64,000 bases of DNA, taken from contig NZ_BCNM01000007.1 of NCBI RefSeq assembly GCF_001514495.1, forward strand, positions 213,624 to 277,623, given 5' to 3'. The stretch comes from Paenibacillus pabuli NBRC 13638. GTDB lineage: Bacteria; Bacillota; Bacilli; Paenibacillales; Paenibacillaceae. Made by a program: the position numbers and the translations under genes. Positions 8,278 through 16,644 of this stretch are shown here, piece after piece. The notes beneath the pieces were generated by a model. That model did not search any database. It was given only the letters and a program-made list of their open reading frames with translations, and was not told the DNA's origin. Positions within the stretch are counted from its first letter, which is position 1; each line of letters starts with the position of its first letter.

Positions 8278-8976
8278 TCAGTCTTTTCTACCTTTCATAG
8301 TAAGCGGTGCATTCTTCATCATGGGGTAGGTGCTTAGGAGCAGAGCACCTCCGATGGCTCCCAACGCGGTGAACAATACGATGAGATTGACATTCGTGAA
8401 CCACTGTACCCACATACTCAGATCGGATAGAACAATTACCAGCGTGATGATCAGGCTAACCCCAAAGAACAGGACGAAAAAATTGCGCATCCCCAATCGA
8501 ATCCAACATACGGTTGAAAAGGCGGATAATCCCATCACCAGAAAACCAATCATCAGATCTAGCCATAGGTAGGAAATAAAATGATATTCGCTTGAATACA
8601 GCATGCCTGGTTGATAAAAGATTACACTGAGTGATCCATATTTATGGAGAAGATGCATAATGAGATAGATGACATTCAGTATCGCAATTGTTCCTACGAC
8701 CATCCATACCGACATGATATAGAATGATTTCATGAACTGAATCCGTGTACTTCCCAGACCAATTGCAACCGGAAACAATGTGATGATCCCCGCGATTGCA
8801 TAAGCACAGATGCCTCCGTACATTGGGCCAAATAGTTGAGTAGTATACGTCACATCAAATATGAATCCAATGGCCAAATAGACAACGGTAAGCATGATTG
8901 TAATCGATGAAAAAATAATCAAATACCAGCGCATATCATCCAAAATTAGCCGATTCGTGCCTTTCGTTGCGTTCAT
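8278..8976 (-). CDS. ABC-2-type permease subunit (YtrC/D-like)
   Basis: 232 residues with about six transmembrane helices and almost no soluble part, the permease of the ABC exporter whose ATPase is encoded immediately upstream. The start ATG 8976 overlaps the ATPase stop codon (ATGA), so the two are translationally coupled; AGAGGGGG lies upstream. Third gene of a GntR-ATPase-permease operon like B. subtilis ytrABC, which answers to cell-wall antibiotics. The substrate is unknown. No sequence motif beyond membrane topology is diagnostic, so the assignment leans on context. Confidence 0.8.
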   Translation of the reverse strand: MNATKGTNRLILDDMRWYLIIFSSITIMLTVVYLAIGFIFDVTYTTQLFGPMYGGICAYAIAGIITLFPVAIGLGSTRIQFMKSFYIMSVWMVVGTIAILNVIYLIMHLLHKYGSLSVIFYQPGMLYSSEYHFISYLWLDLMIGFLVMGLSAFSTVCWIRLGMRNFFVLFFGVSLIITLVIVLSDLSMWVQWFTNVNLIVLFTALGAIGGALLLSTYPMMKNAPLTMKGRKD

Positions 8977-9848
8977 CGCTTAACCCCCTCTTGATTACGG
9001 GTCCTGTTAATCAAATAATCTTGTAATGTCGCCTTCTCAATAGAAAGCCCTTGCGCATGAGCGATGTCCTTCCACATTTTCGAGTAAGGCTCATCAATCA
9101 TCACCTTCACAGTCGATCCCATTTGGGAAGACTCGATGACCTTAACATCTGCTGTGACACGATTAACATCGTCAATTCTCCCTGTTAGAAGAACTCCTTT
9201 TTCGCGCATCTCTTCCATCGACTGATTAAACAACACTTTCCCTGCTTGGAGAACAATAAGGGATTCACATAAAGGCTGAATCTCCTCAATATGATGGCTT
9301 GAGATTAGAATCAGACGCGGGTTATCTTCATAAGTCTCCAATAAAGCATTGTAGAAATATTTGCGCTTCTCGGCATCAAGTCCATTGGTGGGCTCATCCA
9401 GAATCGTTACCCTTGCATTACTGGCAAGACCCAGTACCATCTGGGCGGCGGTCTTCATGCCTTTTGAGAATTTGATGATCTTCTTCTTCTCTGGTAACTC
9501 GAACATATCGATTAATTGCTCCGCGAAGGTCTGATTCCACTGAGGGTGGAAGTATTGGCCGAATCGAACCATGTCGGTGATCGTCCAATTTCTACCCAGG
9601 GGATGATTCTCCTGGATATAACACAGGTTCTCCTGCGCAGCCAAATTGTTGTAGGGGTTCTGGCCCATCACCTGGATGGTACCAGCATCTGGCCGATTAT
9701 GGCCTGCGAGCAGACTCATCAGGGTTGTTTTACCAGCACCATTCCTTCCCCACAGTGCACTAATAATTGGCTCGCTCTCATGCAAAGTCACGTTGTTCAA
9801 AACGGGTGTTTCTTGATAGCTATAGTTAACTTGCTCGATCTGAATCAT
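8973..9848 (-). CDS. ABC transporter ATP-binding protein (YtrB-like)
   Basis: 291-residue ATPase: Walker A GRNGAGKTTL (about 33-42), Q-loop, signature region KFSKGMKTAAQ in place of the classic LSGGQ, Walker B VTILDEPTNGLD and switch His in SSHHIEE. The divergent FSKGMK signature is typical of ABC-2 exporters with GntR regulators. About 80 extra C-terminal residues follow the nucleotide-binding domain. Start ATG 9848 overlaps the stop of the upstream GntR gene by 4 bp and its own stop overlaps the permease start. Together they should form a drug or envelope-stress exporter. Confidence 0.92.
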   Translation of the reverse strand: MIQIEQVNYSYQETPVLNNVTLHESEPIISALWGRNGAGKTTLMSLLAGHNRPDAGTIQVMGQNPYNNLAAQENLCYIQENHPLGRNWTITDMVRFGQYFHPQWNQTFAEQLIDMFELPEKKKIIKFSKGMKTAAQMVLGLASNARVTILDEPTNGLDAEKRKYFYNALLETYEDNPRLILISSHHIEEIQPLCESLIVLQAGKVLFNQSMEEMREKGVLLTGRIDDVNRVTADVKVIESSQMGSTVKVMIDEPYSKMWKDIAHAQGLSIEKATLQDYLINRTRNQEGVKR

Positions 9849-10225
9849 AATTCACTCTCCTTATCCTTCTTGCCTCGGATCAAATCAACAATCATGTCCT
9901 CATTCATGTGAATGCGTCTGGCCTCTTCAAGTAAAGGTTTAATAAACTCTTCGTAAAAATGCTGCTTTCGTTCAACAAGCAATGCTTCCCTCGCTCCCTT
10001 CGCAACAAACATTCCAACACCCCGCTGTTTGTATATAATGCCTTTGTCTACGAGCGATTGAAGTCCTTTTCGCGCCGTGGCTGGATTGATATTGTAAAAG
10101 CGAGACAGTTCATTGGTTGAGGGGACCTGTTCCTCCACCTTTAATCTGCCGTCCACAATGTCATCCATAATCATCATCGCGATCTGATGAAAAATGGGCT
10201 GAGATTCATCCAAAGTCGATTTCAT
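9845..10225 (-). CDS. GntR-family regulator, YtrA subfamily
   Basis: 126 residues: an N-terminal winged helix (PIFHQIAMMIMDDIVDGRLK, then VPSTNELSRFYNINPATARK, the recognition helix) and a short C-terminal dimerisation tail rather than a ligand-binding FadR/HutC domain. That is the YtrA type, which autoregulates ABC exporter operons. It is first in a three-gene operon with 4-bp overlaps. A promoter with an inverted repeat over the -10 region lies at 10264-10312, a likely autoregulatory operator. Confidence 0.9.
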   Translation of the reverse strand: MKSTLDESQPIFHQIAMMIMDDIVDGRLKVEEQVPSTNELSRFYNINPATARKGLQSLVDKGIIYKQRGVGMFVAKGAREALLVERKQHFYEEFIKPLLEEARRIHMNEDMIVDLIRGKKDKESEL

Positions 10226-10263
10226 GCGATTCCAACTTTCATTCTTGGTTAATTAGTTAGTCG

Positions 10264-10312
10264 GTTAGTTACTCATGTGACTAACTATAGTATACAGAAA
10301 CGAAATTGTAAA
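10264..10312 (-). promoter_or_regulatory. Promoter and putative YtrA-type operator
   Basis: Reading the minus strand: -35 TTTACA (10312-10307), 17-bp spacer, -10 TATAGT (10289-10284). The inverted repeat GTTAGT...ACTAAC (10264-10269 / 10280-10285) overlaps the -10 and start region, and two more TTAGT copies lie at 10253-10268. A GntR dimer bound here would block RNA polymerase. Confidence 0.7.
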
Positions 10313-10323
10313 TAGGTGATGCA

Positions 10324-10494
10324 TTAATTGATCAAATTTTGTATTTTGGCTCGATTGTATTGATTAATAAGGCCGTCTAGCACTACAGATTGCTGGATCA
10401 CTTCAGGATGAAGCAGACTGTCGTATTCTGACTGCAAGCGATGAAGCTGTTGTCTGGCCTCTTCGATCTGTGACATCAACTCCAGGCAATCCAT
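10324..10494 (-). CDS. Spo0E-like aspartyl-phosphate phosphatase
   Basis: 56 residues. Matches the Spo0E-like family, which dephosphorylates Spo0A-P and so delays sporulation. Seen are helix 1 (SQIEEARQQLHRL), a linker HPEVIQQS, and the catalytic-motif helix VVLDGLINQYN; the usual motif is SQELDxLIxxY, here S-V-V-L-D, so the acidic Asp is kept. Start ATG 10494 has AGGAGG six bases upstream; an ATG at 10515 overlaps that site. Sits between the GntR operon and the quorum-sensing pair, but a terminator at 10589 separates it from the latter. Its target within the phosphorelay is inferred. Confidence 0.85.
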   Translation of the reverse strand: MDCLELMSQIEEARQQLHRLQSEYDSLLHPEVIQQSVVLDGLINQYNRAKIQNLIN

Positions 10495-10588
10495 AATACC
10501 CCTCCTTTTTGTCATATTTTAGTTTATTATGCCAATCGATAGGACGCAAGGGGTACGACATACTTTTTCTTCCACCAGACGCAAAAAA

Positions 10589-10618
10589 GACGCCTCTGAA
10601 TGAATATTCAGAGGCGTC
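10589..10618 (-). terminator. Terminator of the quorum-sensing operon
   Basis: Perfect 13-bp stem gacgcctctgaat / attcagaggcgtc with a GAAT loop; on the minus strand it is followed by TTTTTT. It lies 15 bp past the propeptide stop codon. Confidence 0.92.
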
Positions 10619-10632
10619 CCTTACCAATTCTT

Positions 10633-10773
10633 TTAAGTTCCGAATCCGTGATCAGCAGTTCTCATAATTGCGGGGTCTGGAACTTCCTTGCTTGAGACAG
10701 GTTCCGTAGCAGGAGCTACAATGTAAATAACAATACTACATGTAGCTATCAGCAAAGCCAACTTTCTCTTCAT
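10633..10773 (-). CDS. Phr/AloP-like secreted quorum-sensing propeptide
   Basis: 46 residues, ATG 10773 with GAGGTG ten bases upstream. The N-terminus (MKRKLALLIA, then a hydrophobic TCSIVIYIVA core) is a Sec signal peptide with likely cleavage near VAPA-TE. The tail is polar and ends DPAIMRTADHGFGT. The first 38 bp overlap the 3' end of the upstream HTH-TPR regulator in another frame, the layout of rap-phr and related RRNPP pairs. By analogy the C-terminal 5-10 residues would be released outside, re-imported by an oligopeptide permease and bound by the regulator. The exact mature peptide cannot be read from the sequence. A strong terminator follows. Confidence 0.82.
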   Translation of the reverse strand: MKRKLALLIATCSIVIYIVAPATEPVSSKEVPDPAIMRTADHGFGT

Positions 10774-12118
10774 TGAGTTTCTGCACCTCACTAATGATCA
10801 TTTTGTATTGCTGTTTCGCCGTCTCAGTTGCAAACTCCCTATACTGCTCAAACAGTCCGACACCTCTAAGCATACCTCGTCCACTGCTAATTTCAATAGA
10901 GAATCTTAAACTATCCAGAACAAATCTTATTCCTGTGGAATACTCGTCTTTCTTTAGATAATATGCACCCAAATCCGCTAAAAGACGTAGATATCGATCA
11001 TCAGTAACCTGCCTGCTGACCTTTCCAATCCGGTTACTTTGTTCTTGGTACGTAAAGTAGGATCCATATTGTTCGAGAACATCATCAATATTCTCATCAT
11101 AACGAATCGCGGCAGTCACAATATCACAAAGTGCGGGAAATATCTCATTTTCCTTGGTTGAGATGTAATTCAGATACTCGGGCAGAACTTCAAACTGTCC
11201 GCCCATTAATTGATATATATAGCGGTTGCCCTCAGCCCATTCCTGAAACTGATTCATGACAACTATTTCATCTTTATCGGGATTCTTGACCCAACTGTTG
11301 TCCGTATACAAAGAAACATATTTAAGCGCGCCTTGATAATCTTTAAGTTGATAACACGCACTTCCTGAAGCTAAATAGGAATACAAAATGTAGAAAACAA
11401 TTGGTCTTTTTGTTTCTTCCTGTTTTCTTCTCCCATTCAACTCATAATGGATGGTCGCTTTCACTTTTAACTTCTCGGACAGCTCCTGAACTTTATTCCA
11501 TCTGTGCAGTGCACCAAAGGCATTAATCAATTCGTTCAGAGCATCCAGCTGGTAACGTTCATCCAGACGGTCCACATAGTATTCGAATTGAGCGGCAATA
11601 ATCAGGTTTCTTTGCTGATCATTGGTCAGCCCCAGCCGGAAAAGTCGATACTGACACAGGGCAAGCCGTTCGGAGTGCTGCATTTTCTCACTTTCGGCTA
11701 TCGTTTCATATAGTAGAACGGCTGGTTCGAATTTACCTGCATGGTAGAATTCTTCAGCCAGATCAAACAACAAAGGAATATAAGAAAGATTATCCATCAT
11801 TAACCGAATAACTTCTTCAATACAGTTCAATTTATTCAACTCAGCACAACGATGAAGGAATGGACCCAGTCTTCGCCAGTCAGGGGTAGCATGGACAAAA
11901 CACTCATCTATGTACAATTCATAGAAGTAACCTTCTTCAAGTCTCATAGCTGAAGTGATTCGATCTAGCTGCTGCATTGCAATCGGACGATTCTTGTTCA
12001 AAATATTACTCAGTGTACCTGAGTTAATTCCTGACGTTTCCGAAAAAAGACTAATGGACATCTGCTCACGCTTCAGATAACTCTCTAAATGATCGCGTAT
12101 CGTGGTTGTCGGCTCCAA
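10736..12118 (-). CDS. HTH-TPR peptide-responsive regulator (RRNPP; AimR/AloR-like)
   Basis: 460 residues. An N-terminal Xre-type helix-turn-helix (ISLFSETSGINSGTLSNILN, about 17-45) precedes a long all-helical region with TPR-like repeats (for example LFDLAEEFYHAGKFEPAVLL and GSACYQLKDYQGALKYVSLY). This is the plan of RRNPP receptors (PlcR, NprR, AimR and the AloR proteins described in Paenibacillus). The HTH argues for a DNA-binding regulator and not a Rap phosphatase. Start: TTG 12118, eight bases after GGAGGGTG; an ATG at 12148 lies before that site and is less likely. Its stop lies inside the propeptide gene, so receptor and signal are coupled. No phage genes surround it, so a lysis-lysogeny role is not supported here. 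Confidence 0.85.
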   Translation of the reverse strand: MEPTTTIRDHLESYLKREQMSISLFSETSGINSGTLSNILNKNRPIAMQQLDRITSAMRLEEGYFYELYIDECFVHATPDWRRLGPFLHRCAELNKLNCIEEVIRLMMDNLSYIPLLFDLAEEFYHAGKFEPAVLLYETIAESEKMQHSERLALCQYRLFRLGLTNDQQRNLIIAAQFEYYVDRLDERYQLDALNELINAFGALHRWNKVQELSEKLKVKATIHYELNGRRKQEETKRPIVFYILYSYLASGSACYQLKDYQGALKYVSLYTDNSWVKNPDKDEIVVMNQFQEWAEGNRYIYQLMGGQFEVLPEYLNYISTKENEIFPALCDIVTAAIRYDENIDDVLEQYGSYFTYQEQSNRIGKVSRQVTDDRYLRLLADLGAYYLKKDEYSTGIRFVLDSLRFSIEISSGRGMLRGVGLFEQYREFATETAKQQYKMIISEVQKLNEEKVGFADSYM

Positions 12119-12318
12119 ACTAACACCACCCTCCAAAATAAAAACCATAAACAGGATTAACGGTATGCAAAAGTAATTATATGTAATAATTAAGCAAGGG
12201 TCAATAAGATAAATTCAACTAATTTGTATTAATTACAAAAAAATCCTTTTTGTTAAAACAGAGTCCCTATCCTTATTTTATACCGGGAACGAATAAGCAT
12301 CAAATAAAGGATAAAATA

Positions 12319-12349
12319 AAAACACGAGCGGCATATGCGCTCGTGTTTT
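12319..12349 (-). terminator. Terminator of the aldo/keto reductase gene
   Basis: aaaacacgagc / gctcgtgtttt 11-bp stem around a ggcatatgc loop, 45-75 bp beyond the stop at 12393 on the minus strand, with a T-rich tail (TTTTATTTTA). Confidence 0.85.
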
Positions 12350-12392
12350 ACATGCAATATAGCAGAGCTAACTGCTATATATCGATTTCGGT

Positions 12393-13310
12393 TTAAGGCA
12401 GCACATTACCAGCCGCACGGTAAATTTCGTACCATTCCTGGCGTGTAAGGTGAACCTCGCCCGCTTTGATGCAATCCTGCAAACGCTGAATATTCATCGT
12501 ACCTGTCACTGGCTGCATATGTGCAGGGTGACGCAGCAACCAGGCAATGGCGATGGTCGTGTTGCTTACTTCATATTTAGCCGCAATCTCATCGATCTTT
12601 GCATTCAGTTCCGGGAATTTATCGCTGCCCAGGAATACACCTTCGAAGAATCCGTATTGGAACGGGGACCATGGTTGAATCGTGATATCGTGCAGGCGGC
12701 AATAATCGAGTATGCTGCCGTCACGGTTCACCGCAGCATCATTCTCCATATTTACGTTGATTCCGCTGTCAATCATTGTGGTATTGGTAATGCTCAACTG
12801 CAACTGGTTGGCTACCAGTGGCTGTTTAACGTATTTTTTCAACAGTTCGATCTGGTTCGGATTCTGGTTGGATACCCCGAAGTGACGCACTTTGCCTTCG
12901 CGTTCCAGCTGGTCAAAGGCTTCAGCCACTTCTTCCGGTTCAACCAATGTATCCGGGCGATGCAGCAGCAGAACATCCAGGTAATCGGTTTTCAAGCGCT
13001 GCAGAATGCCATCCACCGAATTCAAGATATGCTCTTTGGAGAAATCAAACATACCTTTGCGGATACCGCATTTGGACTGAAGAATCATATTTTCACGAAC
13101 CTGGGGATTCATCTGCACTGCGTCTGCGAAGATCTCCTCACATGATCCGTTTCCGTAAATATCTGCATGATCGAAGAAGTTCGCGCCTGCTTCCATCGCG
13201 GAATGAACAAAATGTTCAGCTTCTTTGCTGCTTAATGAATTAATTCGCATGCAGCCAACGGCTACAACGGGTACTTCAAGTTCGCTGCTACCAAGTTTTA
13301 TTGTTCTCAA
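12393..13310 (-). CDS. Aldo/keto reductase
   Basis: 305-residue NADPH-dependent oxidoreductase of the AKR superfamily (YdhF-like group). The catalytic tetrad is visible: Asp47 and Tyr52 (FFDHADIYG), Lys80 (LQSKCG) and His117 (LLLHRPD). GKVRHFGVSNQ and the C-terminal PVTGTMNIQRL cofactor-binding region are also present. Start is TTG 13310, eight bases after GGAGGG; no ATG is available nearby. Monocistronic with its own terminator. The physiological substrate is unknown. Confidence 0.92.
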   Translation of the reverse strand: MRTIKLGSSELEVPVVAVGCMRINSLSSKEAEHFVHSAMEAGANFFDHADIYGNGSCEEIFADAVQMNPQVRENMILQSKCGIRKGMFDFSKEHILNSVDGILQRLKTDYLDVLLLHRPDTLVEPEEVAEAFDQLEREGKVRHFGVSNQNPNQIELLKKYVKQPLVANQLQLSITNTTMIDSGINVNMENDAAVNRDGSILDYCRLHDITIQPWSPFQYGFFEGVFLGSDKFPELNAKIDEIAAKYEVSNTTIAIAWLLRHPAHMQPVTGTMNIQRLQDCIKAGEVHLTRQEWYEIYRAAGNVLP

Positions 13311-13485
13311 GATGCTTTCCCTCCATATTCGGATAGTATTGTTGTATACCTGTGCCCAACATCATTACCTGCCGGTATATACTTGTCTTCCAACTATGAT
13401 TGTGACACATAACTGCAATCGTTTTCAATGGAATTATAGAACTCTTATATGGAATAATGAAGGTTTTTTTATTCCGCTCCCCCAC

Positions 13486-14376
13486 TTATATTTCTTCCGG
13501 GACAATCACTTCAATATGCCGAGGCAATACACGGATTCGAATGGGCAGGGAAGGCCCTTCCTCCCCATCTACATTCGTACGGATGGCTTCCGTGGAGCGG
13601 ACATGAACTTCTTTTGCTGTAAAATAATCCACATCCTTATGGTTCTTCAGATTGCCGAACAGCAAGGACGTTCCGAGTGTAACCGTATTGAACACGTTCA
13701 TGCTGCGGATCACAAAACAATGAATTAATCCATCATCCACCGCTGCTTCCGGGGACAATTTCTCAAATCCTCCAACCGAATTGGTCAGCGCTGCGAGAAA
13801 AAGGGGAGATTTCCCCTCCCAGGACTGCCCGTCATATTCAATAGCTAGTGGCTTGGCGGGTGTATTCATCAGGTCTTTCAGGCCTTCTTTCAGATAAGCG
13901 AATGAACCCAGCCTTGACTTTTCTTCCGACGATACCGAGAACAACGCCTCTGCCAATGAACCGGCTGCCACCACATTGGCAAACAGACGATCATTAATTT
14001 CGCCCAAATCCACTCTATGGGTCTGCTCCGAACACAACTGCCGAATGGCTACCTCCGGATCAAGCGAGATATTCAGCGCACGCGCAAAATCATTCACCGT
14101 ACCCAGCGGCACCACCCCCAGTCTGGGACGATGTTCCTGATCCATCATACCGTTAATCGTCTCATGCAAGGTCCCGTCCCCTCCGATGGAAATCACGAGG
14201 TCACAACCCTCTTTGCAGGCACTCAGACAGAAGTTTGTCGCATCACCTTCTCCGGTCGTCTCGTTGACCACTACTTCATACTGCTGTGATTCAAGAATTT
14301 CTTGAACTTGCGACATATATTGCTTAGCCTCTTCCTTGCCTGACGATGGATTGCTAATGATCATGGCTTGACGCAT
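13486..14376 (-). CDS. Diacylglycerol kinase-family lipid kinase (DagK/YegS-like)
   Basis: 296 residues. Phosphorylates diacylglycerol or a related lipid with ATP, recycling lipid headgroups at the membrane face. Landmarks: IISNPSSGK at the start, ISIGGDGTLHETINGM (the GGDGT nucleotide-binding motif), and LGVVPLGTVNDFARAL. Start ATG 14376 is preceded by GGAGGAG about 10 bases away; the ATG at 14403 lies before that site. The most C-terminal sheet NVDGEEGPSLPI is typical. Single gene; substrate specificity within the family is not predictable. Confidence 0.9.
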   Translation of the reverse strand: MRQAMIISNPSSGKEEAKQYMSQVQEILESQQYEVVVNETTGEGDATNFCLSACKEGCDLVISIGGDGTLHETINGMMDQEHRPRLGVVPLGTVNDFARALNISLDPEVAIRQLCSEQTHRVDLGEINDRLFANVVAAGSLAEALFSVSSEEKSRLGSFAYLKEGLKDLMNTPAKPLAIEYDGQSWEGKSPLFLAALTNSVGGFEKLSPEAAVDDGLIHCFVIRSMNVFNTVTLGTSLLFGNLKNHKDVDYFTAKEVHVRSTEAIRTNVDGEEGPSLPIRIRVLPRHIEVIVPEEI

Positions 14377-14791
14377 ACCTGCATCTTCTCCTCCAAATGG
14401 CATTCTTTACTTCATCTATACCCTAACTGCCCTCATGTTGAATAGTTTACGGGAAAGTTGTACCATATTTTTTGAAAAGGATGGCTGGAAAAGTGCAGTG
14501 TAAGGTTTATATCATATAGAATAGAGATAGATGTTTATGTACTCGTTATGAACTTCTTGTTCCTTTTGCCCATTGATGGGTTAATAACTATAGATGTGTT
14601 TTTATTCTTTGATTCCTTTTTACCAAAGGGAGAAATCCGGTGATAAAGGCGACCGCTTCGCTTCTTCAGGTTTTTTCTGCTCTCTCCGTTATCGTGTAAA
14701 TCTTGTACTTACCTTATATATCATCGAAAGAAAACCAATCTGTTCGGAGTATTTTATAATCTCAAAATCGGAATCGGAGGGAAAGCATGCA
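14377..14791. other. 415-bp intergenic region between divergent genes
   Basis: Separates the lipid kinase (-) from the LRR protein (+). It must hold both promoters. The part from 14594 is open in the LRR frame but has no signal peptide or homology. I see no riboswitch that I can name and no strong hairpin. Confidence 0.5.
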
Positions 14792-16315
14792 ATGAGAAGA
14801 ATGACTCTACTAGTTCTAGTCTTCATTCTGAGTCTCGGGGCGGCCGGGCAAGCGATGGCCTATACCACGACAGACCTGGGTGAAGGAATTATTGAAGATC
14901 CTGCACTGGAGAACGGACTGAAGCTGATTCTGAACAAACCGTTAGATGCCCCTCTAACCCCCTCCGACCTGGAGCAGCTGAACGTCGTGGATCTGAGCAA
15001 TGCAGGCATTCAAAGCCTGTCTGGTCTGGAATACGCCACGAATCTGACACACCTCCGGTTATATGGTAATGAGATTGACGATCTGACACCGCTGGAGCAT
15101 CTGACTCAGCTTCGCGAGGTTGACGTTCGCAATAATTACATTACATCCATTGATGCATTGGTTGAACTGAAAGACCTGGGACGGCTGTATATCAGCAACA
15201 ATTCCATTTCTTCCATAGACGTTGTACGTGGATTCACCAGACTACATACGTTTCACGCCAGCGGGAACCAGATTACCAGTCTCTCCGCACTGGCTGATGC
15301 AGATGATCTGCAATGGCTCGAAATCTCTAACAATGCGCTAACGGACCTGACACCGCTGGGAGATAAAAGGAAGCTTTACCAGCTCAACGTGGCTAACAAT
15401 CACATTCGCACACTGGATGCACTGGCTGATCTGCCAAATACACTTCTGAAGCTGAATGTGGCAGGCAATCAGATTTCCGATCTGATGCCTCTGGAGCATA
15501 TGACGCGTCTGCGGACACTGGACTTCTCCGGGAATCAGGTTCAGCACCTGGCACCTCTGGAAGGCCTGGTAAGGTTGAAAGAACTGAATGCGGAGTCCAA
15601 TCAGATCTACGATCTGAAACCATTACGACAGCTATCCAAGCTGGAAGTACTGAAACTGTCTAATAACCGGGTGTGGGATCTGACCCCAATTGCGGGTTTT
15701 ACTTTTACAAGAAATAGCTCTGCAACTACAAATACCATAACGGACATCTCGGCTTCCACCTCCTTATCCTCCGGCACCCAGACTTCGATCTCGGAACCAG
15801 AACCTGCCGGACTTACGGTGCAAAATAATTATCTGGATGTTGCGAACGGCAGTGACACGATGCGGCTCCTAAACCAAATGAATGTGCGGGAGCAGAAACG
15901 TACTCCACAGGGCCATTTCCAGCGGCTTATTGAAGGGTCCACAACGGCCTACGTCGGGGATCGTGCTTATGCGCTGGAGGCTGCGCCTTTTATCGATGAG
16001 GGACGGACCTATGTACCGCTCCGATTTGTCTCCGAGCAGTTGAACGCCACCGTGAACTGGAATCCCGATACACAGGAGGTTCAGATTGCGCAGAAGGATA
16101 CATTGATTCGGTGGACGGTGGGCAACAACCATGTGGTTGTAAACGATACGCTTGCAATGAACGATGCCCCCCTGTTGTTGAAGGATGGTAAGGCGTTTGT
16201 TCCGGTACGTTTTATTTCGGAGCAATTCAATACAACGGTTGGTTATATCGGAAGCAGCAAAACCATTTTGATCTTCGAAAATAAAGCGCAAGACGACAGT
16301 GTGCAACAACCTTAA
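14792..16315 (+). CDS. Secreted leucine-rich-repeat protein with copper-amine-oxidase-N-like domain
   Basis: 507 residues. Signal peptide MRRMTLLVLVFILSLGAAGQ-AMA, then about ten 22-residue LRRs of the internalin/SDS22 kind (consensus L..L.L..N.I.DL.PL) over roughly residues 55-310. A Ser/Thr-rich linker follows. The C-terminal domain has two VPLRFVSEQLN / VPVRFISEQFN repeats, characteristic of the copper amine oxidase N-terminal-like domain found in Bacillales surface proteins. No SLH or LPXTG anchor, so retention may use that domain. Start ATG 14792 has GGAGGG 10 nt upstream. Probably a protein- or glycan-binding surface factor; the ligand is unknown. Confidence 0.88.
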   Translation: MRRMTLLVLVFILSLGAAGQAMAYTTTDLGEGIIEDPALENGLKLILNKPLDAPLTPSDLEQLNVVDLSNAGIQSLSGLEYATNLTHLRLYGNEIDDLTPLEHLTQLREVDVRNNYITSIDALVELKDLGRLYISNNSISSIDVVRGFTRLHTFHASGNQITSLSALADADDLQWLEISNNALTDLTPLGDKRKLYQLNVANNHIRTLDALADLPNTLLKLNVAGNQISDLMPLEHMTRLRTLDFSGNQVQHLAPLEGLVRLKELNAESNQIYDLKPLRQLSKLEVLKLSNNRVWDLTPIAGFTFTRNSSATTNTITDISASTSLSSGTQTSISEPEPAGLTVQNNYLDVANGSDTMRLLNQMNVREQKRTPQGHFQRLIEGSTTAYVGDRAYALEAAPFIDEGRTYVPLRFVSEQLNATVNWNPDTQEVQIAQKDTLIRWTVGNNHVVVNDTLAMNDAPLLLKDGKAFVPVRFISEQFNTTVGYIGSSKTILIFENKAQDDSVQQP

Positions 16316-16644
16316 TTGTTCAATTGCAACTAGCATGATCAAGCACCAGCACTTATCTCATGTACCATTCAATTCATAAACCATCCCTGTAGATGATTGC
16401 ACACACAGCGAAGTCCCCGTCTGAACATCAGCGGGGATTTTTGGTGAGCTTTCAACCGGATACGAGCACGCACGCATGCGATTTAATCGAAGAAACAGAT
16501 GCTGCCCATCGTCTACCTGTATTCACTGGGACTCCACCTTGGATTAGGGCAAATTTTACACGGTTCAGCCTATCTCCTATTGCGGCGGGAATTGATATAC
16601 TGACTGTACATCATACCTGAGATTCAAGCGAGGAGGAAATTCCA
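16316..16644 (+). other. 329-bp gap with a terminator (16414-16442) and GH30 promoter region
   Basis: The hairpin TCCCCG-CTGA-ACA-TCAG-CGGGGA followed by TTTTT at 16414-16442 probably ends LRR-gene transcription. The rest has no convincing ORF. TATACT at about 16595 could be a -10 for the GH30 gene, without a good -35. Confidence 0.6.

Noticed and set aside
10736..12118. Rap-type response-regulator phosphatase
   Set aside because: The TPR region and the adjacent propeptide look Rap-Phr-like, but the N-terminus is a clear helix-turn-helix instead of the Rap three-helix bundle.
14600..14790. Riboswitch in the leader of the LRR gene
   Set aside because: A purine-rich, hairpin-prone stretch is present, but no conserved core of a known riboswitch class can be recognised.
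14594..14791. N-terminal extension of the LRR protein
   Set aside because: The frame is open, but the signal peptide and GGAGGG site mark ATG 14792 as the start.
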